64,000 nt of DNA from the NCBI GenBank assembly GCA_021029095.1, contig JAJOHG010000104.1, positions 30,900 through 94,899 on the forward strand, given 5' to 3'. The position numbers were made by a program, and so were the translations under genes. Shown piece by piece: positions 22,426 through 33,600 of the stretch. The first letter of the stretch is position 1. Every line of letters begins with the position of its first letter. The notes under the pieces were generated by a model that was given only the letters and a program-made list of their open reading frames with translations, did not search any database and was not told the origin of the DNA. Source of the DNA: Phellopilus nigrolimitatus. Taxonomy: Eukaryota > Basidiomycota > Agaricomycetes > Hymenochaetales > Hymenochaetaceae.

Positions 22426-22744
22426 TACGAGATGGCCAGGTATGGATATGTAATGGTCTCGCATGTCAAATGTACTTTGTTTCGGAGATGCGGATGTATA
22501 TAGTCGAAGAAATAGTTTTCACGCTAGGATGTTGCACAGATTGCATGAACTTCAGGGTGTCTTTACAGAAAAGAAAGGGAAAAAAAGACACGACCTGTCA
22601 AAGACGACGTCGCGATATTGAACTGATTTATGAATTTAACTTGTGAGTATTCGGATAACTGAGTAAATTCTCCTTAAACGGGGGTAGACAGACCTTGGGT
22701 CGGACTTCCCTGTGCGCACTACGGGTATACGGCGCAGCGTTAAT
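22426..22744. other. spacer between WD40 gene and CDCA7 relic
   Basis: About 320 bp of AT-richer sequence whose diverged copies also occur at about 38,671-39,130 and 41,190-41,690. It marks the duplicated module and contains no gene. Confidence 0.6.
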
Positions 22745-24212
22745 TCATATAAGTTCCAATGATGCTAACCTTCCATCCTGCCCCGCCTCTGGGTCACACA
22801 AGCAGCTCCGCATGCTCACCCCGAGCGCCTTCAGTTCCATGCGTGCCAGCCGCTGACCAGCAGTGAGCAAGTCCAGCGCACGTCCCTCGCCGTCGACGTC
22901 CATCTCCACCGCATGGGAGGCAGGCCTCCGAGGATCCACGTCCGCGTCCTTGCAATCTAACTCCTCCGTCGCTGCGATCCACTTTGCAAGCTGCCGGATC
23001 TCCGCAGGGTCCGCGAAGCCCCACCACCTCTCCTCTTCGGCACCGCCGCTGCTACCGCCCACACCCCACACAGCCAGAAACCATCCCCATTTGCGCAGCC
23101 CCTCGTGCTCCTCTGCGTCCGAGGCCGGCGCCCGCTTTTTCGTGCGCCGGTGCACGGATGCTGCACGTTCCCCCGCGCATCCCGCTCGAGCGGCGCGAGG
23201 CACGGGTTCGCAGCCTGAAGCGCGAGCGCATGCGCGTGCTCGATCACTGACAGCCGCGCCTTGTCTTATTCCGCGTCCTTCGCAGGAGGGCCAGCCTTGG
23301 CTTTCTTCGCGTTGCCTTCGTCAAAGCCGACGCCCAGCCCCATCTCCGCCCCTTCCGCCGTCCACCTCTTGTTCACCTTCGCCCAGTACTCGCGGTTCTC
23401 CTCCCGTCCATCCGCGCAGCCTTGCTCAATCTCCACGCACACCGACACGCCCGCAGCGCGTTCTCGCAGAGCGCAAGGAGCGGGGGAGTTGCTGTGTCGC
23501 GTGCGTCACCGGGGGCCCGGTGGTGACGAGCAACGTGTCCTCCGAGACGGAGCGGTGGGACGGGCGCTGTGAGTTCGCGTGAGCAGATTCGCGTGCTCGT
23601 CCGTGGAGGCAGGATCGACTCAGACTCGGAGTCGGACTCACTAGTTGGCGGTGGGAGTGCAGGGTCCGGAATCGACACAGAGAAGACGGCGTGTAGGAGT
23701 GTAGTGCGGAGGGTGCTAAGATGGACCCACAGAGACGCGGGTCTCGCCCTGCGCCAGCAATGTTCTTAAGCGTATCCTTAATCATCTAATTTTTAAAGAA
23801 GGACGAGTAGAGTAAGTCTCAACATTTACGAGATTACCATCCATAAGCGTTTCCTCAACTTACCTTCTGCTCCTCCGGCTCGGTGTCTGCAGCGAACAAG
23901 TCGAGCACGTTGAGGACGAGCGACTTTGGTCATACGTCGCTCCAGGTATCAAACACACCGATACCCGAGGTTTCACACCGAACCTCAAGAGCGTCGCGAA
24001 GGATAACATGAGCTGTTAATGATACTATAAACGGACAATATGTAAGGCTAAAAGTTGAAGGACATACACGAAGAACCGGTTTTCCACCTGGGTCTGGTCA
24101 GTGTCTGTCGGCACTGCAGTCTACATGGGCTCGTGAACCGCCTTCCCCGGCGCAAAGCACGCGGCTCCGGCTTGATAGGTTCGGTGGGTTTCTCTGGAGG
24201 CTTCGTAATGGG
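22745..24212 (-). pseudogene. relic A of the CDCA7-like gene (DDT/WHIM half)
   Basis: A diverged, frameshifted copy of the 3' half of the gene at 41,698-44,318. Recognisable pieces are KWGWFLAVWGVGGSSG, RWWGFADPAEIRQLAKWIAA, GCADGREENREYWAKVNKRW and the exon around 23,885-24,090 corresponding to the DDT region. The similarity stops near 24,212, where sequence matching TOP1 begins. Frames differ between blocks, so no continuous product is possible. The zinc-finger exons of the parent are absent. Confidence 0.85.
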
Positions 24213-24400
24213 AGGACGAGACCAGCCATGTACTTTATCGATCGTCTCGCACTTGGTGCAGGTAACGAGGAGGGAGACACAGTATTGAACTTGGGAGTTC
24301 GAGCGCTTCGAAGGAGCGCGGAAAGCCGAGATGCGCTGACATAAACTGACCTAAGATTCGGCCCCTGACGTGCCGCTTCGGCAGCCTGGAGATCAGTCGA
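24213..24400 (+). pseudogene. TOP1 relic A, catalytic-domain snippet
   Basis: Reads [20 protein letters not shown], nearly the TOP1 stretch at 6,790-6,850, then degenerates. The trailing segment at about 24,340-24,395 (CTGACCTAAGATTCGG...) has a close copy at about 41,085 next to relic B, showing common ancestry of the two modules. Confidence 0.8.
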
Positions 24401-24459
24401 TCAGGTATCGTGCGTTAGATAGCTTTCTGCTTGTCCGTGCTCGCTCTAATTCTCACTTA

Positions 24460-26090
24460 GAAATCCAAGATATCGAGCATGCAATTTATTGAGATCCTGA
24501 CGACTGTTACACATGTAAGGAGGAGCCCTCGGTTGACGTTCAGCTCGCCCGCCATCAACGCTCTTTACAATTCCTTAGGGTTTGTTTGCGACATCTTCGA
24601 GTGCGAGGTACGTGCCGACCGCGTTTTTTCTTTTCTTTTCTCTTACTGACCTTTCTCGCTTAAGGAGAGGTCAATTACATTATGCAAGTCATGTGTGAGG
24701 CAACACAAAAGCCGCCCGTACTCGTGCAAGTCGGCGCATTTGAGTGCCTTGTCCGAATAAATGAGCCTGAAGTGCGCCGCGTCGCGAGCAACGCAGCGAG
24801 CGTAATGTCGTACGTACTATGCATGAGGATCTTCGACATGGTGCTGGCGATGCTCGCGATCAACGTGGAGAAAGCCAGAGTCAGTCGGGAATCCAGAACG
24901 GTGTTGGAGACGAGTACGCACATCAAGAGCGACGGCGTCGGCGGCAGCGACGACGACAAGGACGACGAACGACGACGAGCGACGATAAAATGGCGTTTTA
25001 TATAGACCGAGCGCTCTTTGGCGTGAGTATCACAAATATGAAATGAATTTCTATGCTGCGACGCTGATCTCAATGATCTATTTAGTCGACTGTCCTTGGC
25101 ATGAAGCGCTCTGAAGAGAACCTCTCTTTACATCGACTTATACAAGGACGAAATTGAGCTGACAATCGAGGCCACAGGTGCGTTTCCGCCTTCCGAAGTT
25201 TACAAGAACAAAGTATGTGACTAATTTTTTAGTCTCCGGAGTCGAAGTATGGCGAAGCACCGGAGACCAAATCGAACAAGACAAAGATGCCGATGAGGAC
25301 GAATGGAACGTGTCCATGGCGGCAGCGGCCTGCCCGGCGCTGCTCGCCCAGACCGTCGCGGACTCTATCGATGCCTGCAGTGTTCCTATTCATCGAGGCG
25401 AACATCAAGGCGGACGACTAGCACCAACGTGAGGCGGCCTGGTGACATTCCGTTCAATTTTCGATGAGTCGGACCCGACAGTACTCCCGCCGCTCGTCAC
25501 TCAGGCGCTGCCGATCCTCGTCGACACGACGCGCGCTGAGAATTTGCTCGTGAAGGACACCGTCGCATGGACACTAGGCCGCATCTGCGACCTGCTCGAT
25601 GTCGCACTCGAGCCGATGAGCGCCTCCATCCGTTCGTCTTCACGCAGTTGTGAACGCGCTCGAGGACAAGTCGCGAATCGTCACGAACTGCTGTTGGGCG
25701 CTTATGAACCTCAGCAATCAACTTGGTTCGTTCGACGAGGAAGAAGGCTCGACGTCGAACCGCGCCCACTCGCGCTGTATCACGAGCGGACCTTGACTGC
25801 TTTATCTCGTGTCGCTGACGGGTAAGTGCAGAAACGCTTTGTTCCCTCAGGCCAGTTCCATCTTCAACTTAGTTTATTGCAGGACTGACGACGAGTCCAA
25901 CTTCTGCATGTTTGCATACGAAATACCAGCATCGTACGACACGCGCGCTGGCCCCGATTCGATTATCGTAGTCGTAGGCACGGCCATCGCTACTTCGTCG
26001 CGCGTGGAGCAGCTCGTCAGTATGCGGAATTAGCTCCTCGGTATCTTCGATCACAAGAACTGGAATGAGTGAGCTGCAGAGCAATCTCTG
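24460..26090 (+). pseudogene. importin-beta (KAP95-like) relic, first copy
   Basis: Scattered pieces of the HEAT-repeat nuclear import receptor: SPAINALYNSLGFVCDIFEC, VNYIMQVMCEATQKPPVLVQ, VGAFECLVRI, IELTIEATGAFPPSEVYKN and LVKDTVAWTLGRICDLLDVA. They lie in different frames, with stops and at least one intron-like gap. The parent gene is not in the window. It is a DNA-level copy, since intron remnants persist. Confidence 0.75.
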
Positions 26091-26129
26091 CAGTGTTTTG
26101 ATCGTGCGTTCATTTTCCTAAATTCCAAA

Positions 26130-27300
26130 TTGTTAAAAAGACGGTCTGATACTAATGCTAGGGTAGATGCTCTGCAATCCAGGGCGTTGTCCGTAGGCCG
26201 GGAGATGGCCTCTGGCGAACCAGATTAGGACCGTCTTGCTGGGCGTCATCCTGACCAGTAAGACGTCGACCGTGCTTGAAGATGCTTTCCTCGTTGTAGG
26301 CGCCGTGCCCGCCGCCCTTGATGTCAAGTTCTCGCCCTATATACAGGCATCACCGCCATTCCTCGACCTGACACTTAAGGCGCACGAAGATACGCGGCTG
26401 TGTGCAGCTGCGACCGGGGTCACCTGCGACATCTCTCGTGCGCTCGGCGAGCAGAGCGTGCAGTACGCGGGCCCATTCTTGTCGGTCCTGCTCGACAGTA
26501 TGTCGAGCGAGCCGCTTAACCGTAACGTGAAGATCCCAATCCTTTTGTGCTTTGGCGATATCGCACTCGCGATCGGCCCAGGATTTGAGCCGTACCTTGA
26601 CCGTACCTTTAATCGGCGCACTCGCAGCCATGTCATGCACACTGGCCCTGAGTCGATCACTGTACATGTAGATCATTCGCTACTTTGTCGCGCATGGAGA
26701 AGCTCCTCGGCATCGGCGATCGCAACGGCTGGGGACACACAGTCATGCACAATCGTGATCAGCGTCACTGGCAACAACATCTCGCGCGCGCTTGACGAGC
26801 GGAGCGTGCAGTACGCGGGTCCAATTTATATTGGCGCTGCTCAAGAGCCTGCCGAGTCGGAACCAGCAAATCGTAACGCGAAGATCCCGATCCTGTCGTG
26901 CTTTGGCGACATTGTGCTCGCGATTGGCCTGAGTTTTGAGCCGTGCCTTGACCATACCAAGTGTCAAGCTTGTCGGGCGCGCGCAAGGAGAATGAACTAT
27001 GACCTGAAGAACAGCGCGAAAGGGAGCGTGCCGCAGCCGCGTGCGCAAGTCACAAATGAGCTCGATGGGCACCTCAGCCTGCTCGTCTCCGCGCTTGTGA
27101 ACGCGCTTGAGGACAGACCCCGAATCGCCGCCTTATGAATTTCAGCGACCAGCTCAGTTCGTTCTACGAAAAGGGAGGCGCGATGTCGAGCAGCAACCCG
27201 CTTGCACTGTACTTGCGAGCGTGCTTTCAACAGCACTAATCGAAATGCGGCTGCCGCGAACGCTCTGTTCGGATTTCTCTAACAGGGGAACGTTATGCAG
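26130..27300 (+). pseudogene. importin-beta (KAP95-like) relic, second copy with internal duplication
   Basis: A 300-codon open stretch (26,236-27,138) reads EDAFLVVGAVPAALDVKFSP, ISRALGEQSVQYAGPFLSVL and PLNRNVKIPILLCFGDIALA. It then repeats the same HEAT segment in a diverged form (ISRALDERSVQYAGP; NRNAKIPILSCFGDIVLAIG). Near 27,090-27,240 the segment also present at 25,640-25,790 recurs (VNALED..., later ALYLRAC-like), so the relic was tandemly duplicated. Despite the long open frame it lacks start, N- and C-terminal parts. Confidence 0.7.
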
Positions 27301-27796
27301 ATAGATGGCCCAATGTCGGAGGCTCTGCGTCACTTCTGCGCTGCACTAAAGGGAAACCCCAAGAATACACTGGCTACTATTTGGCTTGCGCAGGTACAAG
27401 TTAAGAATGGTGCGCCTCCTGCAATTACGTTTGTACGCCTACTGACTTCTGTACCGTAGGCAGGATTCTGGCTTCAATACACACCCTCGACAGTTTGATG
27501 CAACCCCCAAATCCACGGCGCTCGTTGGAGGCGACGGTAATGCGCGCATCCCTCGGGGCTTATCCACGTCCAGATGTCTCTTCAGCTGACGCCACTATCG
27601 AGCCACTGTCGAGCGACAAAAGGCCCGCAGCTTTTTCGAGCACGTTCCGAAAGCACTCGATCTCACTGGCTCGACTGGCGTTAACGGAAACACTGCGCGC
27701 TCGAACTCCGAAGCATACGCACACTGCAAGGCGGTCGCGAATTTTGGCGACGATGTTGAGCTGCTCGCCAAAGTCGCTCGCCTGCGGCAGGACGAA

Positions 27797-28638
27797 AATC
27801 TCCCATGAGGATGACGAGTCGGACATTGGCGACGAGTGGGTCGCGCAGCACGAAGACACAATGAAGGAGAAGGAGATCGAGAAGGTTAAGAGGAAGTTCG
27901 CTGAGTGCAACGAGAAACTGAGGCGGAAGGCGAGAAGCCAAAACCCGAGTCTGAGTTGAACGAGCGTATGAAAGACATCGAGGCGGAGTTCGAGCGCCTC
28001 GACGATGAGCGCGGGACAAAGAGTACGACCTTGAAGCGCACGAAACCCGCAGAGAAGATCGAGGAAGCGGTTGCTAAACTGACCGAACGCATCAAAATGC
28101 ACAAACTGCAGATTAGAGGTTGCGCTCGGCATAAGGTTGGTCTCGTCGCTTCACATTGTGTCTGCTTTATTGACGTGCCTTTCTATCAACTACCTTGATC
28201 TTCCTTTGCTCACGTTCGCATCTCCAGAATCACTGCAGCAAACGCCATGATGTCACCTGTCAAAATATATTCGAAAGTTCTCTTTACTAAATGCATGTGC
28301 CTCTTTCCAGCATTTCTACCTTATGTGATTCGTGAGTTGATGTGTTACGCTTCAGTCCCATGGGTCATGGAAGCGGTTCCGACTGGAAATCCTGAGCATC
28401 GTCTTCCTCTGCTTTTTTATGCGCCTCTCACCGCTAGATTTCGAGACGACTCGACCGCTTCGCTTCAACTTTTCTTCTGGGACTTTTCTATCCATCCTGA
28501 TATTTTTTTCGGCTCAATAGCCCATTCCCGGACACTGTTGTTCTATCAAAAACCTGTCGCATACTGTCAATACTTCGTAAGCCCGCAAATCCTTAACCGT
28601 CATCGCAATATACGCATTGTTATCAAACTCCTGATAGG
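27797..28638 (+). pseudogene. TOP1 relic A, 3' end with untranslated region
   Basis: Contains [40 protein letters not shown] and [20 protein letters not shown], the linker domain of TOP1, then a damaged active-site exon (still reading INYLD) with remnants of both flanking introns. The TOP1-like 3' flank runs up to the LTR at 28,639. The retained introns show duplication of genomic DNA, not retroposition. Frameshifts (for example after [12 protein letters not shown]) kill it. Confidence 0.88.
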
Positions 28639-29143
28639 TGTTAGAACTTACCTTGCTTACCTCACGACCCCCTTACATCATTCCTTCCTCGCTTAGTCAG
28701 GCCTTTCACCTTTCCATTATCTTTCCCTTAGTTCATGGCCTGACCCCTTCCTCATTGTACGCGCCCCTCCTGGGCGTTCCCCGCTCCACGCTCCACTGCC
28801 TCATTCCACGCTCCACTGTACATGCCCCTTACGGGCCTTTCCCTCACGCTCCCCTCATGTCATGCTGCGCATGACTCCATAGCTCCGCTGACATCATAGT
28901 CAGCCTCACAGTATATATAGGTACATCGCTGGGACCTTAAGCCCCAGCTTGACCTCCTTGTTCAAGTAGCTAGCATAGTCTTGCTATTCATCGCCTTGCT
29001 CTTCATAGTCTTGCGCCCAGCGCTTCACAGTCTTGCCATAGTCATCGTCGCCTTGTCACAGTCAAGCCTCACGTCACTCGTCACATCACTATCCACGGTC
29101 ACGCTCCTCGCTCCATTAGGCAAGACCCTGTTACTCCGTAACA
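28639..29143 (+). repeat. 5' LTR
   Basis: 505 bp, starts TGTTAGAAC and ends CCGTAACA. A TATA box (TATATATA at about 28,912-28,919) lies about 30 bp before the predicted transcript start near 28,946. Confidence 0.95.
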
Positions 29144-29145
29144 TT

Positions 29146-29155
29146 AGGTCAAGCT
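29146..29155 (+). promoter_or_regulatory. predicted self-priming primer-binding site
   Basis: AGGTCAAGCT begins two bases after the 5' LTR. It is the exact reverse complement of AGCTTGACCT at 28,946-28,955 inside the LTR, where the mRNA 5' end is expected given the TATA box. In the Tf1/sushi group the mRNA 5' end folds back to prime reverse transcription in this way. I did not notice a tRNA 3' end match. Confidence 0.65.
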
Positions 29156-29163
29156 CTCTTTGA

Positions 29164-30627
29164 TTGTCGACGTATCAACGTCTAGACAAAATTTCTACCC
29201 TACCCAAACTCCCCGCTAACGCGGTCTGGCCCACCGATCAACCCTACCCAACTGCGGGAACCTATCCACTCACCCTCAGAAGGAGATCGGACGGACGAAT
29301 TGCCTGGAAAGTATTTCTTGAAGGAGGCGATCCACATACCGAACTTTTATACCGTTACCACGAATTTGGAATCCTCCAAAACGTCCGACCCCGCGAACAC
29401 TCAAGCCGACCTATCGAAATACCAACGCTACCACAGCATATCGACCCTGTTGACGTAATCACTCGATCGTTATCTCAAACATCGCTTGACGACAATTCCA
29501 CTGCACCACCTCACGTTCCTACTCGACCAAATACTCCACCACAGACCACAGTACCGACCGTCACGCCAAGCCCCACCATGAGCACCAAAGAAATCGCATT
29601 CGCCAAGCCCCCTGACTTCGATGGAAAGCGCAGCAATGCCCAATACTTTTGGGATGCCTGCCAGGCCTATCTACGAGGCAACAAGGACATCTACAAGACC
29701 GATCTGCACAAAATCACGTTCGTCCTTTCATTCATGAAGACTGGTTCAGCCGCCACTTTCGCCAGCAATAAGTACAAGACATACACGGACACGGCAGAAT
29801 ATGGAACCTGGGCAGACTTCGCCAAAGCCTTCGACGCCCAGTTCCTCCCTGTCAATGCCAAACAGGATGCGTCATTTGCAATCGCCAACTGCAAACAGGA
29901 CGACGATGTCGACGGCTTCATCGCTACATTCAAGAGTCTCGCCCTCCAAGCCGGGTTCACCCAAGAGGAACCCCTCATCGAGTACTTCCGCCGAGGTCTC
30001 AAATCCAGCATTGCAGACAAGATCTACAATCGAGGCGAGCCTACTACACTCGAAGGATGGTACACCGAAGCCAGCAAAGCCCAACAGAACCTACGACGCC
30101 AAGCTGAGCTCAAGCACGCGCGACAAGCGTTGGTCTGGGGCTTTGGTACCAGCCCTGGCAACAACCTGACAAAGAAGACTGACCCTGAAGGCTTCCAACG
30201 CAGCTCCAGCGGCGCAGCCTGGGAGCCAACTTCTGGGAAGCAAACCGATCCCAACGCCATGGAAATTGGACGAGTCTCTAAGGAGGAGAGAGATCGTCGC
30301 AAGACAGACGGACTTTGCTTCTATTGCGGAAAGAAGGGACATCTGGCGCGCGAATGCCGTCAGAAATTCGACACTCCCAACAGTCGACGATTCGCCTTTG
30401 ACAATCGAACCACGAGGGCTGGCAGCAACTACAAGATCATGTTCCATCGCGACCCCCCGAGGCGCAGCATCCGCAGCACCCCAGCCACAGAAGCGCCTGC
30501 CCAGCATGCCGAATCTTCGACACCCGCTAAAGAACCCCCTTCGGCCCGCATTCGCGCCATCCTGGCCAACCTCTCCGAAGAAGAACGCAAATCCGCATTC
30601 GACAACTTGGACCTCGAGGGTTTTTAA
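29164..30627 (+). CDS. gag: Gag polyprotein of the chromovirus
   Basis: Structural capsid/nucleocapsid protein. The frame is open from the stop at 29,161, but the first ATG (CCACCATGAG, at 29,578) comes 138 codons later and gives MSTKEIAFAKPPDFDGKR, the start of a retrotransposon-type capsid domain (YFWDACQAYLRGN; IEYFRRGLKSSIADKIYN). A CCHC zinc knuckle, CFYCGKKGHLAREC, lies near the C-terminus. The frame ends at TAA 30,625-30,627. The 5' open part (for example LLYRYHEFGILQNVRP) looks protein-like, so translation may begin at a non-AUG codon or an upstream exon; otherwise Gag is about 349 aa from 29,578. Confidence 0.85.
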   Translation: MSTYQRLDKISTLPKLPANAVWPTDQPYPTAGTYPLTLRRRSDGRIAWKVFLEGGDPHTELLYRYHEFGILQNVRPREHSSRPIEIPTLPQHIDPVDVITRSLSQTSLDDNSTAPPHVPTRPNTPPQTTVPTVTPSPTMSTKEIAFAKPPDFDGKRSNAQYFWDACQAYLRGNKDIYKTDLHKITFVLSFMKTGSAATFASNKYKTYTDTAEYGTWADFAKAFDAQFLPVNAKQDASFAIANCKQDDDVDGFIATFKSLALQAGFTQEEPLIEYFRRGLKSSIADKIYNRGEPTTLEGWYTEASKAQQNLRRQAELKHARQALVWGFGTSPGNNLTKKTDPEGFQRSSSGAAWEPTSGKQTDPNAMEIGRVSKEERDRRKTDGLCFYCGKKGHLARECRQKFDTPNSRRFAFDNRTTRAGSNYKIMFHRDPPRRSIRSTPATEAPAQHAESSTPAKEPPSARIRAILANLSEEERKSAFDNLDLEGF

Positions 30628-30659
30628 GAAGGCAGCCAGCATCGACGTCTGCACTGCCT
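30618..30659 (+). promoter_or_regulatory. predicted -1 ribosomal frameshift signal between gag and pol
   Basis: The slippery heptamer G GGT TTT occupies 30,618-30,624 in the gag frame and is followed at once by the gag stop TAA. After a 5-nt spacer, AGGCAG (30,630-30,635) can pair with CTGCCT (30,654-30,659) to form a stem. A one-base backward slip enters the pol frame, which is open from 30,624 to the protease. Confidence 0.6.
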
Positions 30660-33600
30660 AGTATTTCGATTTCTCCTGTAATCATAGCCGAACATGCCCA
30701 CAATTCCATGAAAATTCCCATTGGCATCCACTCGAGAAAAGAAATCGTCGAAACCACAGCCCTCATAGACTCCGGCGCAGAAGGACAATTCCTCGACTCC
30801 ACCTTTGTGGACATACACCAAATCCCCACCAAACCTCTGCGTCGACCAATTCAAGTCCTCAATGTTGACGGAACTCCTAATTCCGAAGGAGAAATCAGTC
30901 GTTTCACCTGGCGATTCATTGCGATCGGCGAAGAACTCATCCCAATTTATTTTCTCGTTACCTCCCTTGGAAGAGAAACCGCTATCCTGGGCCTTCCTTG
31001 GCTACGTCGCATCAACCCCAAAATCGATTGGGAGAAACGCACTCTGGACATCCCTAAGCAAAATCCACGATCCCTATCTTTTGCCCGATGCGAATCCTAT
31101 GCCCCACCCGAAGAGCGATCTTTTGTCGCAAAAATCACTCTCAACATCCGTGCAAAAGTAAACACCGCCATGGATCTTGCACAACGTGCCAATGCTGCCA
31201 AGGAACAGAAACCCCTTGAAGAAATTGTACCAGCACACTACCACCAGTTCCTGAAGGTTTTCGAACAGAAGGCATCCGAACGTTTTCCTCCAGTACGGAC
31301 CTATGACCACGCCATCGTCCTAAAACCCGATTTCCAACCTAAAGACTGCAAAGTCTATCCCATGGCACCCGCGGAACAAAAGGCTCTGGATGACTTCCTT
31401 GACGACAACTTGAAGAAAGGTTATATTCGCAAATCCTCTTCCCCCATGGCCTCACCTTTCTTCTTCGTCGGAAAAAAGGATGGAAAATTGCGTGGATGCC
31501 AGGACTATCGCAAACTCAACGAAGGAACAGTCAAAAACGCTTATCCGATTCCCCTCGTATCCGAACTATTAGACAAAATTCAAGGTGCAAAATACTTCAC
31601 CAAACTGGATGTACGATGGGGATACAATAATATTCGGATCAAAGACGGCGACCAATGGAAGGCAGCATTCAAAACAAATCGAGGACTCTTCGAACCCATG
31701 GTCATGTTTTTTGGACTTTGCAATTCACCAGCGACTTTTCAAGCATTCATGGACGATACCTTCCGAACCGTTCTGCTGGAAGGATGGGTCCTCATCTACA
31801 TGGACGACATTTTCATCATGGCCTCGGACATTCCTACACTTCGCGAACGCACCCGTAAAGTCCTCGCCATTGGTCAAGATGCCGACTTATACTTCAAACC
31901 GGAGAAATGTGTTTTCGAAGCCACACAGGTAGAATATCTTGGACTTATCATTTCGGAAAACTCAGTTTCCATGGACCCTGTCAAACTGGCTGGAATCTCG
32001 CAATGGCCCACACCGACGAACAAAACCCAAGTCCACTCCTTCCTAGGGTTCTGCAACTTCTATCGCCAATTCATTGACCATTATGCAGAAATTGCGGCAC
32101 CATTGGACGTACTAAAAAGGGAGAAAACCACCTGGGAATGGTCAGACGTACATGAGAATGCATTCCAACGGCTCAAGGGCAAATTCCTCGAGAAACCCAT
32201 TCTCCAGATGCCTGACAAAACTCGGCCATTCATCCTGGAAACCGACGCCTCTGGTGTAGCATCGGCTGGCACTCTTAAACAACTCGACTCGAACGGCGAA
32301 CCCCATCCCTGTGGTTTCATCTCCAAACAGTTTGACGACACCCAACGACGCTATGAGATTTATGATCGAGAACTCTTGGCGATCATCCGCGGACTTGAGG
32401 CCTGGCGACACTATCTATTGGGTGCACCCCATAAGATAACCATCTGGTGCGACCACAAGAACCTTACCTATTTCCGTGCGGCCCGCCGTCTTTCACCCCG
32501 CCAAGCACGATGGAGTCTATTTCTCTCCCAGTTCGACCACCACATTCAATATGCACCAGGAAAAGACAACACCACAGATCCCATGTCTCGACGCTCTGAC
32601 TACCTGATTGATGGCAAATCGGAACCCGATGACCCCCCACTCTTACCCGAATCCGTCTTCGTGGCCACGACTACATTTGACTTTAAGACCCGTCTAATTC
32701 TCCGCACCAAGGAAGACAACTTTGCCAATGAAGCTCTCAATATCATCCGATCAGCCGGTATTCCACCATTTCGGTCTTCCCTTGCCGATTGGACAGAGAA
32801 GGATGGCATTGTATTCTTTAAACAGAAGGCCTACATCCCAGATGACATCGAACTTCGCCGACATGCAGTACAACTGTACCACGACACCCCTGTCATGGGA
32901 CACCCTGGAATTTACAAAACCCTCGCATTGCTCAAACAACATTATTGGTGGCCAGGAATGTACATCTTTGTCAAGAAATTCGTCAATGGTTGCGCGATCT
33001 GTCAACAAATGAAGATCAACACACATCCCACCGTTCCCCCCCTCCATCCGATCCCTGCTGAACCCAATGCACATCCGTTTTCCACAGTCTCCATGGACTT
33101 TATCACTGGACTCCCCGAATCAAATGGCTACGACTCCCTATTCGTCACCGTCGATCACAACCTTTCCAAAGGCATCGTCCTTTCCCCCTGCAACAAAACC
33201 ATTGATGCCCTTGGAACTGCCCAATTGTATCACGACAACGTCTACCGACGCTTTGGGTTACCCCAGAAACTCATCTCCGACCGCGGACCCCAATTTGCCT
33301 CCAAAGTATTCCAGGAGCTTTGCAAGAAGCTCAATATCACATCAGCCCTATCCACTGCATTCCACCCTCAAACAGACGGAGAAACAGAGCGAGTAAACCA
33401 AGAAGTCGAAGCATACCTTCGAATCTATTGTGGACGCCATCCCGAAACTTGGGCTGATCACCTGCCTGACATCGAGTTCGCACACAATCAGCGTGAACAT
33501 TCTGCCACAAAACGTTCTCCATTCTCACTCCTTATGGGGTACGAACCAATCGCGATCCCTGCTGCAGACCCCAACTCCGATCACCCCTCGGTAGAAGAAC

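Noticed and set aside
27797..28638. TOP1 relic as a processed retrocopy made by the neighbouring retrotransposon
   Set aside because: Remnants of two TOP1 introns and 3' flanking sequence are present and no poly-A tail is seen, so it is a genomic duplication.
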